64,000 nucleotides of DNA from Alphaproteobacteria bacterium. Lineage in GTDB: Bacteria; Pseudomonadota; Alphaproteobacteria; Caulobacterales; Hyphomonadaceae. Location of the stretch: NCBI GenBank assembly GCA_018827375.1, contig JAHJYW010000014.1, positions 62,001 through 126,000 on the forward strand, read 5' to 3'. The translations under genes were made by a program, and so were the position numbers. The notes under the pieces were generated by a model. It ran no database searches. It saw only the letters and a program-made list of their open reading frames with translations, and had not been told where the DNA came from. Numbering within the stretch: the first letter of the stretch is position 1; every line of letters begins with the position of its first letter. Shown here piece after piece: positions 29,216-39,988 of this stretch.

Positions 29216-29617
29216 GGAAAAATGCAGCACCGGTCAGGGCTTGCCAGGGGTAAGTTCAAGCCATGAGCGCTGATGGGTTTGGGAACGCTTTTATGGGCCA
29301 GACCGATGCTGCAGGTTTGGTTTACAAAAGGCCGGCCGAATGGTTTCCGAACAGGGCATTCATATTCCGCTCATCCGTGCCGGAAGCAGGCCGGAATTCA
29401 CACCTGGCATCACAAGTGTACGAATTGTGCCGCTGCGCGTGACAATCCAAAACGGCCCATTTGTTAACAAGCAGCCTTGCGCCGTTTACCATTTCGGAAC
29501 GATGCGTTCCGTTCTGGGTCAATGATGACAGGCGATGCGATAGTGAATCCCAATGAATACCATTGATCTGCGGGCGATGTACGTAGCGTTCCGTTTATCT
29601 GCCGTCCGTCCCTTGCA

Positions 29618-29632
29618 TTAAATGGGCGTTAA
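29618..29632 (+). promoter_or_regulatory. CtrA-type box TTAA-ATGGGCG-TTAAC upstream of mreB
   Basis: Exact match to TTAA-N7-TTAAC; ~90 bp upstream of mreB start; GANTC (GAATC) at 29545-29549. Confidence 0.55.
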
Positions 29633-29661
29633 CGGCACATGGGTTATGGGGCTGTGTATAG

Positions 29662-30762
<1,101 letters not shown>

Positions 30763-30799
30763 GGAAACGGGCAGAAAAAACGGCAAGGAAACAGGGCGA

Positions 30800-31684
30800 A
30801 TGGCGCGCCTAAGCCGATCAGGACAAAAACCGAAGCAGCGCTCAGCCAAGCGACTGATTCTCTTTGTCTTCATTTTCGGCGCGGCGGCCCTCGTGGTTGC
30901 CCAGTCGGCCCCTCAGATTCGTCACGTTTTCGATCCTGTCCGCACGACAGCCGGAGACCGGCTTGGTGGTGGCGACACGATCAGCCTCTGGGCCCGCATG
31001 ACCGGTCAGGTCGCCCGCGAGCGCCGTATCAAGGATCTTGAAGCCGAAGTGCGCGAACTTTCGCGCTACAGGGCGGCCGCCATTTCCATGGCCGAGCGCC
31101 TCGAAGCCTATGAGCAGATTCTGAACCTGATGGGCGAACCGCCCGTGCGCGGTGTCACGGCACGCGTCACAGCAGAAAGCGACGGTCCCTTCGCCCAGAC
31201 ATTGCTGGCGAATGCCGGTCGCGCCCAAGGCGTAGATCCCGGCGCAATTGCCCTCAATGAAGGCGGCCTCGTCGGTCGGGTCATCCAGCTCGGCGAGCAT
31301 TCCTCGCGCATACTCCTGATCACGGACTTCAATAGCCGCGTGCCTGTCATGGGCGAAGTGAGCGGCGTGCGCGCTATCCTTTACGGCGGACGCGACGGGC
31401 TTGGCAGCATGACGGACATGCCAGAGCGCACGGGCTTCATCGAGGGCGAACGTATTCTCACGTCGGCTGAAGGCGGCGCCTTTCCGCGCGGCCTGATCGT
31501 GGGCGAGGCGCGTCTCCTCAGCGGAGACTGGCGCGTGAAATATGGCATGGCGCGCCGGGCTGGCGGCTATGTGCAGATGATCCCGCCGCCGCTCATCGAT
31601 ACGCCTGTTGCGGTCGAAGAAATCCCGGTTTCCGACGAAGTTGCGCCTGAACAGGCGAGTGCTGCCCAGGGGGTGCGCCAGTAA
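30800..31684 (+). CDS. mreC: Rod shape-determining protein MreC
   Basis: Position after mreB; GVTARVTAESDGPFAQTLLANAGRAQGVDPGAIALNEGGLVGRVIQLGEHSSRILLITDFNSRVPV. Confidence 0.95.
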   Translation: MARLSRSGQKPKQRSAKRLILFVFIFGAAALVVAQSAPQIRHVFDPVRTTAGDRLGGGDTISLWARMTGQVARERRIKDLEAEVRELSRYRAAAISMAERLEAYEQILNLMGEPPVRGVTARVTAESDGPFAQTLLANAGRAQGVDPGAIALNEGGLVGRVIQLGEHSSRILLITDFNSRVPVMGEVSGVRAILYGGRDGLGSMTDMPERTGFIEGERILTSAEGGAFPRGLIVGEARLLSGDWRVKYGMARRAGGYVQMIPPPLIDTPVAVEEIPVSDEVAPEQASAAQGVRQ

Positions 31685-32235
31685 TGGCTACCCGCAAATC
31701 CGGTCGGCCGCGCAAGAGTCTCTGGTCCATTACAGGACCCACACCCCGCCTGTTGTTCGGGGCCTTCGCGATTGCTGCAATCGGCCTGCTTGGGCTGACG
31801 CCCAAGACCATGTTCGGCCTGTCCATCGCCTGGCCCTATGCCGCGCTATGGGGCGCGGTCGGTTGGGGCCGTGTTGGCATGTCGCTGCGGCCGATGATCC
31901 TTCTGATCGCTTTTGGCCTGATCCAGGATATCAGCTTCAACGCACCCCTCGGCTGTTTCGTCATCGTGAACCTCGTCGTCTATGGGTTCAGCGCCTGGAT
32001 CGCCGGGATGTTTGACGTAATGAACGAGCCCCTGGTCGCCGTCATCGCGCCGATCCTGCAATTCATTTCCGGTTTCCTCGTCCTCTGGCTGATGGCCAGC
32101 GCGCTTGAAGACCATGCGGTGCGGGCAACGCCGCTATTCGCCGCTTTCCTTACGACCGGCGTCATCTATGCGGCCTGCCACCGCCTGTTCGATCTTGGCC
32201 GGGCACCCGGCGAATCCGTGGGGCAGACGACATGA
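31684..32235 (+). CDS. mreD: Rod shape-determining protein MreD
   Basis: Multi-TM protein between mreC and mrdA; ILLIAFGLIQDISFNAPLGCFVIVNLVVYGF. Confidence 0.85.
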   Translation: MATRKSGRPRKSLWSITGPTPRLLFGAFAIAAIGLLGLTPKTMFGLSIAWPYAALWGAVGWGRVGMSLRPMILLIAFGLIQDISFNAPLGCFVIVNLVVYGFSAWIAGMFDVMNEPLVAVIAPILQFISGFLVLWLMASALEDHAVRATPLFAAFLTTGVIYAACHRLFDLGRAPGESVGQTT

Positions 32236-34163
32236 GCCGCAATCGCAGCATCGAAGACGATTTCACGCGCCGCATGGTCCTTGCCGCGAGCGCGGGTGGT
32301 GTTGTCTGGGCCGGGCTGGTCGCCCGCCTGTTCCAGCTTCAGGTACTTGAGCGCGAGAAATACCAGGCCGCCGCCGAAGACAACCATATCAAGCTGGCAC
32401 TTGCACCGCCGCAGCGGGGTCGCATCCTTGACCGGTTCGGCAAGCCGCTGGCGTCGCACCGCCGCGCGGGTCGTGTCTCCATCGTGCCTGAACAGACGCG
32501 CGATCCGGCCGGTACGCTGGCGCAGGTCGCCGCACTGATTGACCTGCCGGACGAACGTGTCGAGCGGCTGGCTGGCGAGATCACCGCCAGCCGTCGCCGC
32601 AATGCCGGCTTCGTGCCGGTCGTTGTCGCCAACGAGCTGACCTATGAAGACTTTGCGCGCATGAACGTGCATGCCGCCGAAATTCCGGGTGTGCAGGTCG
32701 AGATGGCGCTGACGCGGTCCTATCCGCGCGGCCGGGATTTTGCGCACGTGCTCGGCTACGTCGCCCGGGCGAGCCAGGACGACCTGGAACGCCTGTCGGT
32801 GGGCATGGAAGGGGACGAGGCCAAGCGCCTCGAGAAACTCTTCCGCCATCCTGACATGCGCACCGGTCGACAGGGCATGGAGCGCTTTGCCGAGGAATAC
32901 CTGCGCGGCAAGCCGGGCTTCCGCAAGCTGGTGACCAATGCCCACGGCCGCGTCATCGAGGAGATCCCCGACGATCGCTTCGCGCCTGTTCCCGGCAAGG
33001 ATCTCTACATTACCATCGATTCCGATCTCCAGCGCGCCACGATCGAACGGTTTGGCGAAGAGAGCGGCGCCGCTGTCATGATCGATATCGAGACCGGTGA
33101 TGTGCTCGCCATGGTGTCGACGCCGGCCTTTGACCCGAATGATTTCGTCAATGGCATTTCGGGCACGGCCTATGCCGAGCTGCGCGACAATCCGCAATCA
33201 CCGCTCTATCCGCGCGCGCATGGCGGTGTTTACCCGCCGGGCTCCACGTTCAAGATGGTTGTCGCCACCGCCGCGCTCGAATCCGGCGCCGTCAAACCGA
33301 CTGATCGTGTCACCTGCAATGGCTACTACCATTTCGGTAACCGCACATGGCACTGCTGGAAGAAGGGCGGCCACGGCACGATGGACATGCACAATGGCAT
33401 CAAGCACTCCTGCGACGTCTATTTCTACGACATCGCGCGGCGCACCGGCGTCGAAGCGATTGCCGCAACCGCGCGCAAGTTCGGCTTCGGCGAAGCCTGG
33501 ACACTCGGTATGACCGGCGCACGGGGCGGCCTTGTGCCGGACCCCGAATGGAAACAGCGCGCCGTCGGTGAGCCCTGGTATGAAGGCGAAACGCTGAACT
33601 TCGGTATCGGCCAGGGCCAGCTGGGCGTCACACCGCTCCAGCTTGCGCTGATGACGGCACGTATCGCCTCTGAAGGGCGCAGCCTGAAACCGCATCTTGT
33701 CGGCCTTGGCCCGCAATCGGACGAGGATGGCATCCTCGACCAGCCGCTCGACAAGGACATCATCAATATCATGAAGTCCGGCATGTACGGCGTGACCTCG
33801 GAGGCAGGCGGCACCGCATATCGCTCAGGCGATCTTGGCCTCGGCGGCCCCCGCATCGCCGGCAAGTCGGGCACCGCGCAGGTGCGTCGCATCACAATGG
33901 CTGAGCGCGACAAGGGCATCCGCAAGGGCCTCAATATCGAGCGCGAATTGCGCGACCACGCCCTGTTCGTCGCCTACGCGCCGGCAGACAATCCGAAATA
34001 TGCCTGCGCGATCGTGGTCGAGCATGGCGAAAGCGGCTCCGGCGCCGCCGCGCCGCTCGCGCGTGATATCCTGCGTTTCGCCATCGAGAACGATAGCGGC
34101 CGAAAGCCCGCCTATGGCAAGACGGCCTCCGTCACACCGCCCGGACAGGGTGAGCCGACATGA
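32232..34163 (+). CDS. mrdA: Penicillin-binding protein 2
   Basis: RGRILDRFGKPLASH; YPPGSTFKMVVATAALESG (SxxK); KHSCDVYFYDIA; GKSGTAQV (KSGT). Confidence 0.97.
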   Translation: MSRNRSIEDDFTRRMVLAASAGGVVWAGLVARLFQLQVLEREKYQAAAEDNHIKLALAPPQRGRILDRFGKPLASHRRAGRVSIVPEQTRDPAGTLAQVAALIDLPDERVERLAGEITASRRRNAGFVPVVVANELTYEDFARMNVHAAEIPGVQVEMALTRSYPRGRDFAHVLGYVARASQDDLERLSVGMEGDEAKRLEKLFRHPDMRTGRQGMERFAEEYLRGKPGFRKLVTNAHGRVIEEIPDDRFAPVPGKDLYITIDSDLQRATIERFGEESGAAVMIDIETGDVLAMVSTPAFDPNDFVNGISGTAYAELRDNPQSPLYPRAHGGVYPPGSTFKMVVATAALESGAVKPTDRVTCNGYYHFGNRTWHCWKKGGHGTMDMHNGIKHSCDVYFYDIARRTGVEAIAATARKFGFGEAWTLGMTGARGGLVPDPEWKQRAVGEPWYEGETLNFGIGQGQLGVTPLQLALMTARIASEGRSLKPHLVGLGPQSDEDGILDQPLDKDIINIMKSGMYGVTSEAGGTAYRSGDLGLGGPRIAGKSGTAQVRRITMAERDKGIRKGLNIERELRDHALFVAYAPADNPKYACAIVVEHGESGSGAAAPLARDILRFAIENDSGRKPAYGKTASVTPPGQGEPT

Positions 34164-35365
34164 GCCGCGACGGCTATACCGGTTTCAGCCGCGGCGAGGC
34201 GCGCACACGCACCGCCACCTCGCTGAGTTTCGAGACGATGGGCCCGCTGCGCCGGCTCGCGAAACTGCCATGGGGCTTCATCCTCCTGATCATCGCCATG
34301 GCGCTTACGGGCGTCGCGATGCTCTATTCCTCTGCCTATACCAACCCGGCTGAGCATAACCTCTGGTATCTCCAGCTCACGCGCTTTGGCATTTCCTTCG
34401 TGATGATGCTCCTGCTTGCCATGATGCCCCTCAGCTGGTGGCGCACACTGGCCCTGCCGGCCTATGCTTTCACGGTGCTTCTTCTGGTGCTTGTCGAGGT
34501 GATGGGTGTGACCGGCGGCGGCGCCCAGCGTTGGCTGCAGATCGGGCCGGTAGCCGTGCAGCCGTCAGAGTTTGCCAAGCTCGCCACCACGATGGCACTC
34601 GCCTGGTATTATGACCGGGTCATCACCCCGACATCGGGCCGCATACTCATTCATCTCGGCGCCGTGGGCATCATGCTGATCCCGGCTGCCCTGATCTTCA
34701 AGCAGCCTGACTTCGGCACCACACTGGCCCTCATTGCGTCAGCTGGTGTGGTCATCTTCCTGGCGGGCCTGTCGATGCGCGTCATCCTGGTCGGCATCCT
34801 GGCGGGCATCGCGGCCGTGCCGGGCATCTACTTCATCCTGGCAGACTACCAGCGCGAGCGGGTCGACACGTTCCTCGCCCAATTGTCCGGCGAAGCGACC
34901 AATGCGCTCGGTGAAAGCTACCAGATCGAACAGGGCCTGATCGCGATTGGCGGCGGCGGCGTGAACGGCAAGGGCTTCCTCCAGGGCATTCAGTCCCAGC
35001 AGGACTACGTGCCAGAGCAGCACACCGATTTCATCCTCACTGTCATCGGCGAGGAATTCGGTTTCCTTGGCACGACAGCGCTGCTCATCGGCTTCGCCGT
35101 TATCCTCGGATGGTCTTTCTATTCCGCCTCGCAGTCCCACAGCTGGTTCGGGCGGCTCGCATCGGCAGGCGCGGCCGCGACGGTGGCGTTCTATATCGTG
35201 TTCAATGTCGGCATGGTGATCGGCCTCCTGCCGGTCGTCGGCATGCCGCTCCCGCTCATTTCCTATGGCGGCACGGCCATGCTCACGACAATGGCCTGTT
35301 TCGGTCTCATCCTGTCGGCGCATATGCACAGAGACGAAAAGCTGTCCTCGACGGGCATCATTTGA
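34160..35365 (+). CDS. rodA: Rod shape-determining protein RodA (SEDS)
   Basis: GGGAQRWLQIGPVAVQPSEFAKLATTMALAWYYD; FLQGIQSQQDYVPEQHTDFILTVIGEEFGFLG; LPLISYGGTAMLTTMACFGLILSA. Confidence 0.97.
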   Translation: MSRDGYTGFSRGEARTRTATSLSFETMGPLRRLAKLPWGFILLIIAMALTGVAMLYSSAYTNPAEHNLWYLQLTRFGISFVMMLLLAMMPLSWWRTLALPAYAFTVLLLVLVEVMGVTGGGAQRWLQIGPVAVQPSEFAKLATTMALAWYYDRVITPTSGRILIHLGAVGIMLIPAALIFKQPDFGTTLALIASAGVVIFLAGLSMRVILVGILAGIAAVPGIYFILADYQRERVDTFLAQLSGEATNALGESYQIEQGLIAIGGGGVNGKGFLQGIQSQQDYVPEQHTDFILTVIGEEFGFLGTTALLIGFAVILGWSFYSASQSHSWFGRLASAGAAATVAFYIVFNVGMVIGLLPVVGMPLPLISYGGTAMLTTMACFGLILSAHMHRDEKLSSTGII

Positions 35366-35446
35366 CCCGCTAACAGACCCTGCAATTGATTTTCATGCCG
35401 CGCCCGCTAGGGTCGTGCGAAACAATCTACCCCGGGGAGAGGGCAT

Positions 35447-36862
35447 ATGGCAGGCATTGGCCGCAAGACAGACAAGTGGGGCTCGCGCTTCGGATTCATC
35501 ATGGCGGCGGTCGGTTCGTCAGTCGGTCTCGGCAATTTCTGGCGGTTTCCCTATACGGCGGGCGAAGAAGGCGGCGGCGCCTTCATCCTGATTTACATGA
35601 TGTGCGTTCTGCTCATCGGCCTGCCGCTGTTGATGGCGGAATATGCCATGGGCCGCAAATCCGGCATGTCCGCCGTCGAGGGCATCCAGTCGCTCGCACG
35701 GGCGGAGAGCAAGAGCCAAAACTGGGGCATCGCGCCCTGGATCGGCACGCTCACCGCGTTTTTCATTCTGTCCTTCTATGTCGTGATCTCGGCCTGGCTG
35801 ATCGCCTTCCTGCTCCAGTCCTTTGGCGGCTTCAATGGCATGGACGCAGCGGCTTCGGGCCAGAACTTCGCCGATACGATCGGGCAGGGCGAACATCCGC
35901 TTCGCTCCAAATGGTACATTCTTGCCCTGCTGGCCTGCTTCATCGGGGCCAATGTCTTTGTGGTCGGACGGGGCATCAAGGGCGGCATCGAAAAGGCGTC
36001 TTCCATCCTGATGCCGGCCTTCTTCGTTATGCTGATCGTGGTTGTCGGCTTCTCGGTCACCAATGGTGACACGGCTCGCGCAGCAGCCTTCATCCTGCAG
36101 CCGAAATGGGCAGATGTCGGCTTCGGCACGTTCCTCGCCGCCATCGGCCAGGCCTTCTTCTCCATCGGTGTCGGCGTCGGCCTGATGATCACCTATGGCG
36201 CCTATCTCTCGAAGGATACGGACATCACGCGCTCGTCGCTGATCGTCGTGGCCTCCGACACGCTGGTTGCCCTGATCGCCGGTTTTGCCATCTTCCCCAT
36301 CGTCTTCGCGGCAGGGCTCGATCCGGCCGGCGGGCCAAGCCTCTTCTTCGTGTCCATGCCGGTGGCCTTTGGTGCCATTCCGGGCGGCGCGATCTTCGCC
36401 TCGGTCTTCTTCGCGCTCGCACTCTTTGCCGCCTTCACTTCGTCCATCTCGCTGCTCGAAGTCGGCGTGTCCTGGCTTGAGGAACGTCAGGGCGTCACGC
36501 GTCTCGGCGCTGCGAGTGGCCTCGGGTTCGGCCTGTTCATGATTGGCGCGGCCTATGTCTTCTCGCTCGAATATCTCGACTTCATGGACTTCATGACCGA
36601 AGGCCTGCTCCTGCCACTTGGCGGACTGCTGACTGTCATCTTCGCGGGCTGGGTTCTCAGCCGCGAAATGCTGACCTCAGAGCTTGGCGAAGGCACAGTC
36701 ATGAATCTCTGGCGCCTCGTGATGCGCTGGTTCGTACCACCCTTTGTCGGGATCATTCTGGTCTTCGGGTTCATGGATAAAATTCAGGACCAGTACAACG
36801 TGCAACTGCCCGGCGCCCTTACGGTCCTGCTTGGCCCCAACTGGGTTGCCCCCGTCGAATAG
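35447..36862 (+). CDS. Sodium-dependent transporter, NSS/SLC6 family
   Basis: WGSRFGFIMAAVGSSVGLGNFWRFPYTAGEEGGGAFILIYMMCVLLIGLPLLMAEYAMGR. Confidence 0.95.
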   Translation: MAGIGRKTDKWGSRFGFIMAAVGSSVGLGNFWRFPYTAGEEGGGAFILIYMMCVLLIGLPLLMAEYAMGRKSGMSAVEGIQSLARAESKSQNWGIAPWIGTLTAFFILSFYVVISAWLIAFLLQSFGGFNGMDAAASGQNFADTIGQGEHPLRSKWYILALLACFIGANVFVVGRGIKGGIEKASSILMPAFFVMLIVVVGFSVTNGDTARAAAFILQPKWADVGFGTFLAAIGQAFFSIGVGVGLMITYGAYLSKDTDITRSSLIVVASDTLVALIAGFAIFPIVFAAGLDPAGGPSLFFVSMPVAFGAIPGGAIFASVFFALALFAAFTSSISLLEVGVSWLEERQGVTRLGAASGLGFGLFMIGAAYVFSLEYLDFMDFMTEGLLLPLGGLLTVIFAGWVLSREMLTSELGEGTVMNLWRLVMRWFVPPFVGIILVFGFMDKIQDQYNVQLPGALTVLLGPNWVAPVE

Positions 36863-36872
36863 GTTCGCGTAA

Positions 36873-36896
36873 GCCCCTCTCCTGCGCGAGAGGGGC
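36873..36896. terminator. Hairpin GCCCCTCTC-ctgcgc-GAGAGGGGC after the NSS transporter gene
   Basis: Perfect 9-bp stem 11 nt after stop; no U-tract. Confidence 0.5.
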
Positions 36897-36937
36897 GCTC
36901 CACCTTATCCAACCCCCATGGCACCCGGCATATACTT

Positions 36938-37327
36938 ATGCCGATGCCAGCCTTCAGCCTCTACCGCCCCCTGCAGGGCCTGCCGTGGTATCTGCTGCCG
37001 ATCTGGCCGCTGATCTATTTCCGCATCCAGCGCTTGCGCGCGTGGTTCAAGGCAAACGGTGGCCCCGGTTCGCAGATGCTCTGGGCCGTCACAAATCATG
37101 GCCGGGTGGACGTGGTCTATCTGTCTGATGACATGGCCGATATAGTGAAACATCCATTGGTGCAGATCCCGCTTTCCCGCAGTTTCAACACGGCCTTGGC
37201 TGAACAATACGAACGCCCCGCACATCCCTGCCCCCGGCGCATGCGGGGGCCTCAGGTAATTTCGCTGGGAATACCTGCAAGAGATCCCGACCTGTCCGGC
37301 TACTTGGGTCCAATCCCTGACACTTGA
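36938..37327 (+). CDS. Conserved hypothetical membrane-proximal protein; C-terminus suspicious
   Basis: LYRPLQGLPWYLLPIWPLIYFRIQRLRAWFKANGGPGSQMLWAVTNHGRVDVVYLSDDMAD; low-complexity tail over a GC-rich hairpin. Confidence 0.5.
   Translation: MPMPAFSLYRPLQGLPWYLLPIWPLIYFRIQRLRAWFKANGGPGSQMLWAVTNHGRVDVVYLSDDMADIVKHPLVQIPLSRSFNTALAEQYERPAHPCPRRMRGPQVISLGIPARDPDLSGYLGPIPDT
37230..37250. repeat. GC-rich palindrome GCCCCCG-gcgcatg-CGGGGGC
   Basis: Perfect 7-bp arms, 7-nt loop. Confidence 0.55.
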
Positions 37328-37392
37328 CCCCGAATCCAACTCAAGAACACCAGACACACAGTCCAAGCGCCCTCACAGGCGTCGCTGGCACA

Positions 37393-38382
37393 TCAGCCCT
37401 TTTTCGTCGGTCCGAACATCTCAGCCAGATCATCCGTGGCCTGTATGAGGTGGTCGACAATGCCGGGCTCCATCGACGAGTGGCCGGCATCGGGAATGAT
37501 ATGCAGCTCCGCTTTCGGCCAGACCTTGGACAGCGCCCAGGCCGTCGAGAGCGGCGTCACCACGTCATAGCGCCCATGAACGATCATGCCGGGCACATCC
37601 TTCAGCGTCCGTTCGCATTCCTCAAGCAGCCATGAATCGTGGGCAAAGAAACCGCGATTGACGAAATAGTGGCATTCGATCCGGGCAAAGGCATCAACGA
37701 AATCATCCTCGTTGAAGCGCGGCGGTGTCGTCACTGGGCCCTTGATCGAGAGCGTCTCGCCTTCCCAGCGGGCCCAGGCGCGGGCCGCTTCGATGCGCGC
37801 ATTCTTGTCGCTGCCGATCAGGCGCTTGTGAAAGGCGTTCAGCAGGTCCCCGCGCTCTTCCTCGGGGATCGGCGCGATATAGCGGTCATAGGAATCTGGG
37901 AACAGGCGGCTCGCGCCTGACTGGTAGAACCAGCTGATTTCGGCTTTTGACACGAGGAATACGCCGCGCAGCACCACACCCAGCACGCGCTCCGTATGCG
38001 TCACGGCATAGGCGAGCGACAGGGTCGAGCCCCAGGAGCCGCCGAAAACAACCCACTGATCCACGCCGACATGCGCCCGCAGGGTCTCCATGTCATCGAC
38101 AAGGTCCCAGGTCGTGTTCTCGCGCAGTTCCGAATGTGGGGTCGAGCGGCCACAGCCGCGCTGGTCGAACAGGAAGATGCGGTAGCGCGTCGGATCGAAG
38201 AAGCGGCGCATTTCGGGGTTTGAGCCGCCGCCAGGTCCACCATGCAGGGCAACAACCGGAATACCGTCCGGATTGCCTGATTCTTCCCAGTAAATCTCAT
38301 GAATATCTGAAACGCGTAAACGTCCGCTGCGGCGGGAATCGTGTCGTGGATACAATGTACGGCGGGTCTGGCGTTTATTCAT
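37393..38382 (-). CDS. pip: Proline iminopeptidase (alpha/beta hydrolase)
   Basis: VVALHGGPGGGSNPEMRRFFDPTRYRIFLFDQRGCGRSTPH; VFGGSWGSTLSLAYA. Confidence 0.94.
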   Translation of the reverse strand: MNKRQTRRTLYPRHDSRRSGRLRVSDIHEIYWEESGNPDGIPVVALHGGPGGGSNPEMRRFFDPTRYRIFLFDQRGCGRSTPHSELRENTTWDLVDDMETLRAHVGVDQWVVFGGSWGSTLSLAYAVTHTERVLGVVLRGVFLVSKAEISWFYQSGASRLFPDSYDRYIAPIPEEERGDLLNAFHKRLIGSDKNARIEAARAWARWEGETLSIKGPVTTPPRFNEDDFVDAFARIECHYFVNRGFFAHDSWLLEECERTLKDVPGMIVHGRYDVVTPLSTAWALSKVWPKAELHIIPDAGHSSMEPGIVDHLIQATDDLAEMFGPTKKG

Positions 38383-38496
38383 GCGTTCTTCACTAATTGT
38401 CAGCAAGTCTTGGAACTATCACTGGACTTGGCTCTTTACCATTCGTAAGAATTATTACGGGTGGGGACCCGCAAGTGTGTTTGAGGTGGCTGTTTA

Positions 38497-39108
38497 ATGC
38501 GTAGCGTAGTCCTGAGTTTATCCCTATGCCTTCTTGGCGGTTGTGCAACCGTCTCCATGGTACCGGGCGAAACGACAGTGGAAAGTGGGCTCTCGCACAA
38601 CCAGTCCGCGTTACGCAAGGTTTCGGCTGAGTATGCCGACCGCGCCACAGAAGAGGGATGGGTCGAGGCTTCCGGCGGTCTTGCCGGCTTCGCAGACATG
38701 CTGATTAACGGCCGCGGCGACACGCCAGATGATTATGCTACCCGGATCGGCGCTGACACAAATGCCCCCGCCATCGTGCTTTCGCGCATCTCGGCCGACA
38801 GTGAAGCAGCCCGTACAGGCCTTGCCTCCGTTTCGGTCGAAGCCAAGGCCGTCCTGAACAGCGCGACAGCCGACGCCGCTTCCCGCACCGATGTGATGAG
38901 CTATGAACGTGCGCTTGTGCGTGCCCAGACGGCCTATCGCAACTTCCAGACTGCACTGGGCCAGGTTTCTGCTCGCGCCGACATGGACATGGATACAGCT
39001 CCCGTGGATGCAGAACTCGCCGACTTTGCCAACACGATCGATTCTGCCCGTGATACGGCTGACCAGCTGGCCGACAAATACGCCTCGCTGAATTCGATCG
39101 TCAGCTAG
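38497..39108 (+). CDS. Hypothetical lipoprotein, helical
   Basis: MRSVVLSLSLCLLGGCATVS lipobox; Ala-rich helical body. Confidence 0.65.
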   Translation: MRSVVLSLSLCLLGGCATVSMVPGETTVESGLSHNQSALRKVSAEYADRATEEGWVEASGGLAGFADMLINGRGDTPDDYATRIGADTNAPAIVLSRISADSEAARTGLASVSVEAKAVLNSATADAASRTDVMSYERALVRAQTAYRNFQTALGQVSARADMDMDTAPVDAELADFANTIDSARDTADQLADKYASLNSIVS

Positions 39109-39455
39109 CGACGCACAACGCTTGCTCCGGCCAGCGCCCACCCGACCAGAAATGATACACCGCCCAGCGGTACAATGGCGCCCAGCCATCGCGGTGCGCC
39201 CAGCGCCATCGCATAGAGGCAGCCTGAAAATATCACCACGCCTGCAATGAACGCCCAGCCGGACAGGCGCAAAAGACCCGTCTGGCTACTGATTGCAATC
39301 GCGAGTGCTGCGGCCGCATGAACGAGGCCGTAAAGCGTTGCCTTGTCCCACCAGTCCAGAGCATCCCCGCCAAGGTCCAGCCCGTGCGCCCCGAAGGCGC
39401 CGAGCGCGACGGCGGCAAAACCTGTGAGCGCAGCGGCCAGGCCCAGCCGGTTCAT
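39105..39455 (-). CDS. DUF423 family membrane protein
   Basis: GLAAALTGFAAVALGAFGAHGL...HAAAALAIAI...GWAFIAGVVIFSGCLYAMALGAPRWLGAIVPLGGVSFLVGWALA. Confidence 0.85.
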   Translation of the reverse strand: MNRLGLAAALTGFAAVALGAFGAHGLDLGGDALDWWDKATLYGLVHAAAALAIAISSQTGLLRLSGWAFIAGVVIFSGCLYAMALGAPRWLGAIVPLGGVSFLVGWALAGASVVRR

Positions 39456-39883
39456 GCGTCCGCGACCGGTTTACGGGGCAGGGCATAGGTCACGATCGCA
39501 TGGCTTGCGGCTTTCTCTGCGCCCTCAATGCGCACATCCACATCCATCACGGCCAGCGCCTGGCCAATCTTCATGATCCGCGCATCGGCAATAACCACAG
39601 GCCCGATACAGGGCCGCAGGAAGTTTATGTTCAGGTTGCTCGTTACCGTCATCGGTTCGTGTCCCGTCACCGTCATCACCGCCATATAGGCGACCGTATC
39701 CACGAGGCTCATCTGCGTCGGCCCGGAAATATAGCCGCCTGGCCGCAAGTGCGTCTCATCAGCCACCAGCCTTACCACGGCCCGGCCTTTTTCCATCAGC
39801 GTCACTTCGCTGCGGTTTCCGGAACTCTTGAATGCACCCGCCAGGAATGTATTGGCCTCTACCGCCGTCATCTGTGACATGAA
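39452..39883 (-). CDS. PaaI-family hotdog thioesterase
   Basis: LRPGGYISGPTQMSLVDTVAYMAVMTVTGHEPMTVTSNLNINFLRP. Confidence 0.8.
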   Translation of the reverse strand, partial: FMSQMTAVEANTFLAGAFKSSGNRSEVTLMEKGRAVVRLVADETHLRPGGYISGPTQMSLVDTVAYMAVMTVTGHEPMTVTSNLNINFLRPCIGPVVIADARIMKIGQALAVMDVDVRIEGAEKAASHAIVTYALPRKPVADA

Positions 39884-39988
39884 TTGCGCTGCCTCCCTTT
39901 GCGTCACCCCTTGATGGGCTGATCTCCATCGTCCACCCTAAAGCCGACCCATCACCCGCCAAGAGGTGACCCCAAGGAAGGATATCCC

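Noticed and set aside
29273-29525. Small ORFs (60-66 aa) upstream of mreB
   Set aside because: No RBS, no recognisable sequence, overlapping frames on both strands; treated as untranslated leader.
32166-33197. 343-aa minus-strand ORF
   Set aside because: Antisense to mrdA (PBP2), which has all catalytic motifs.
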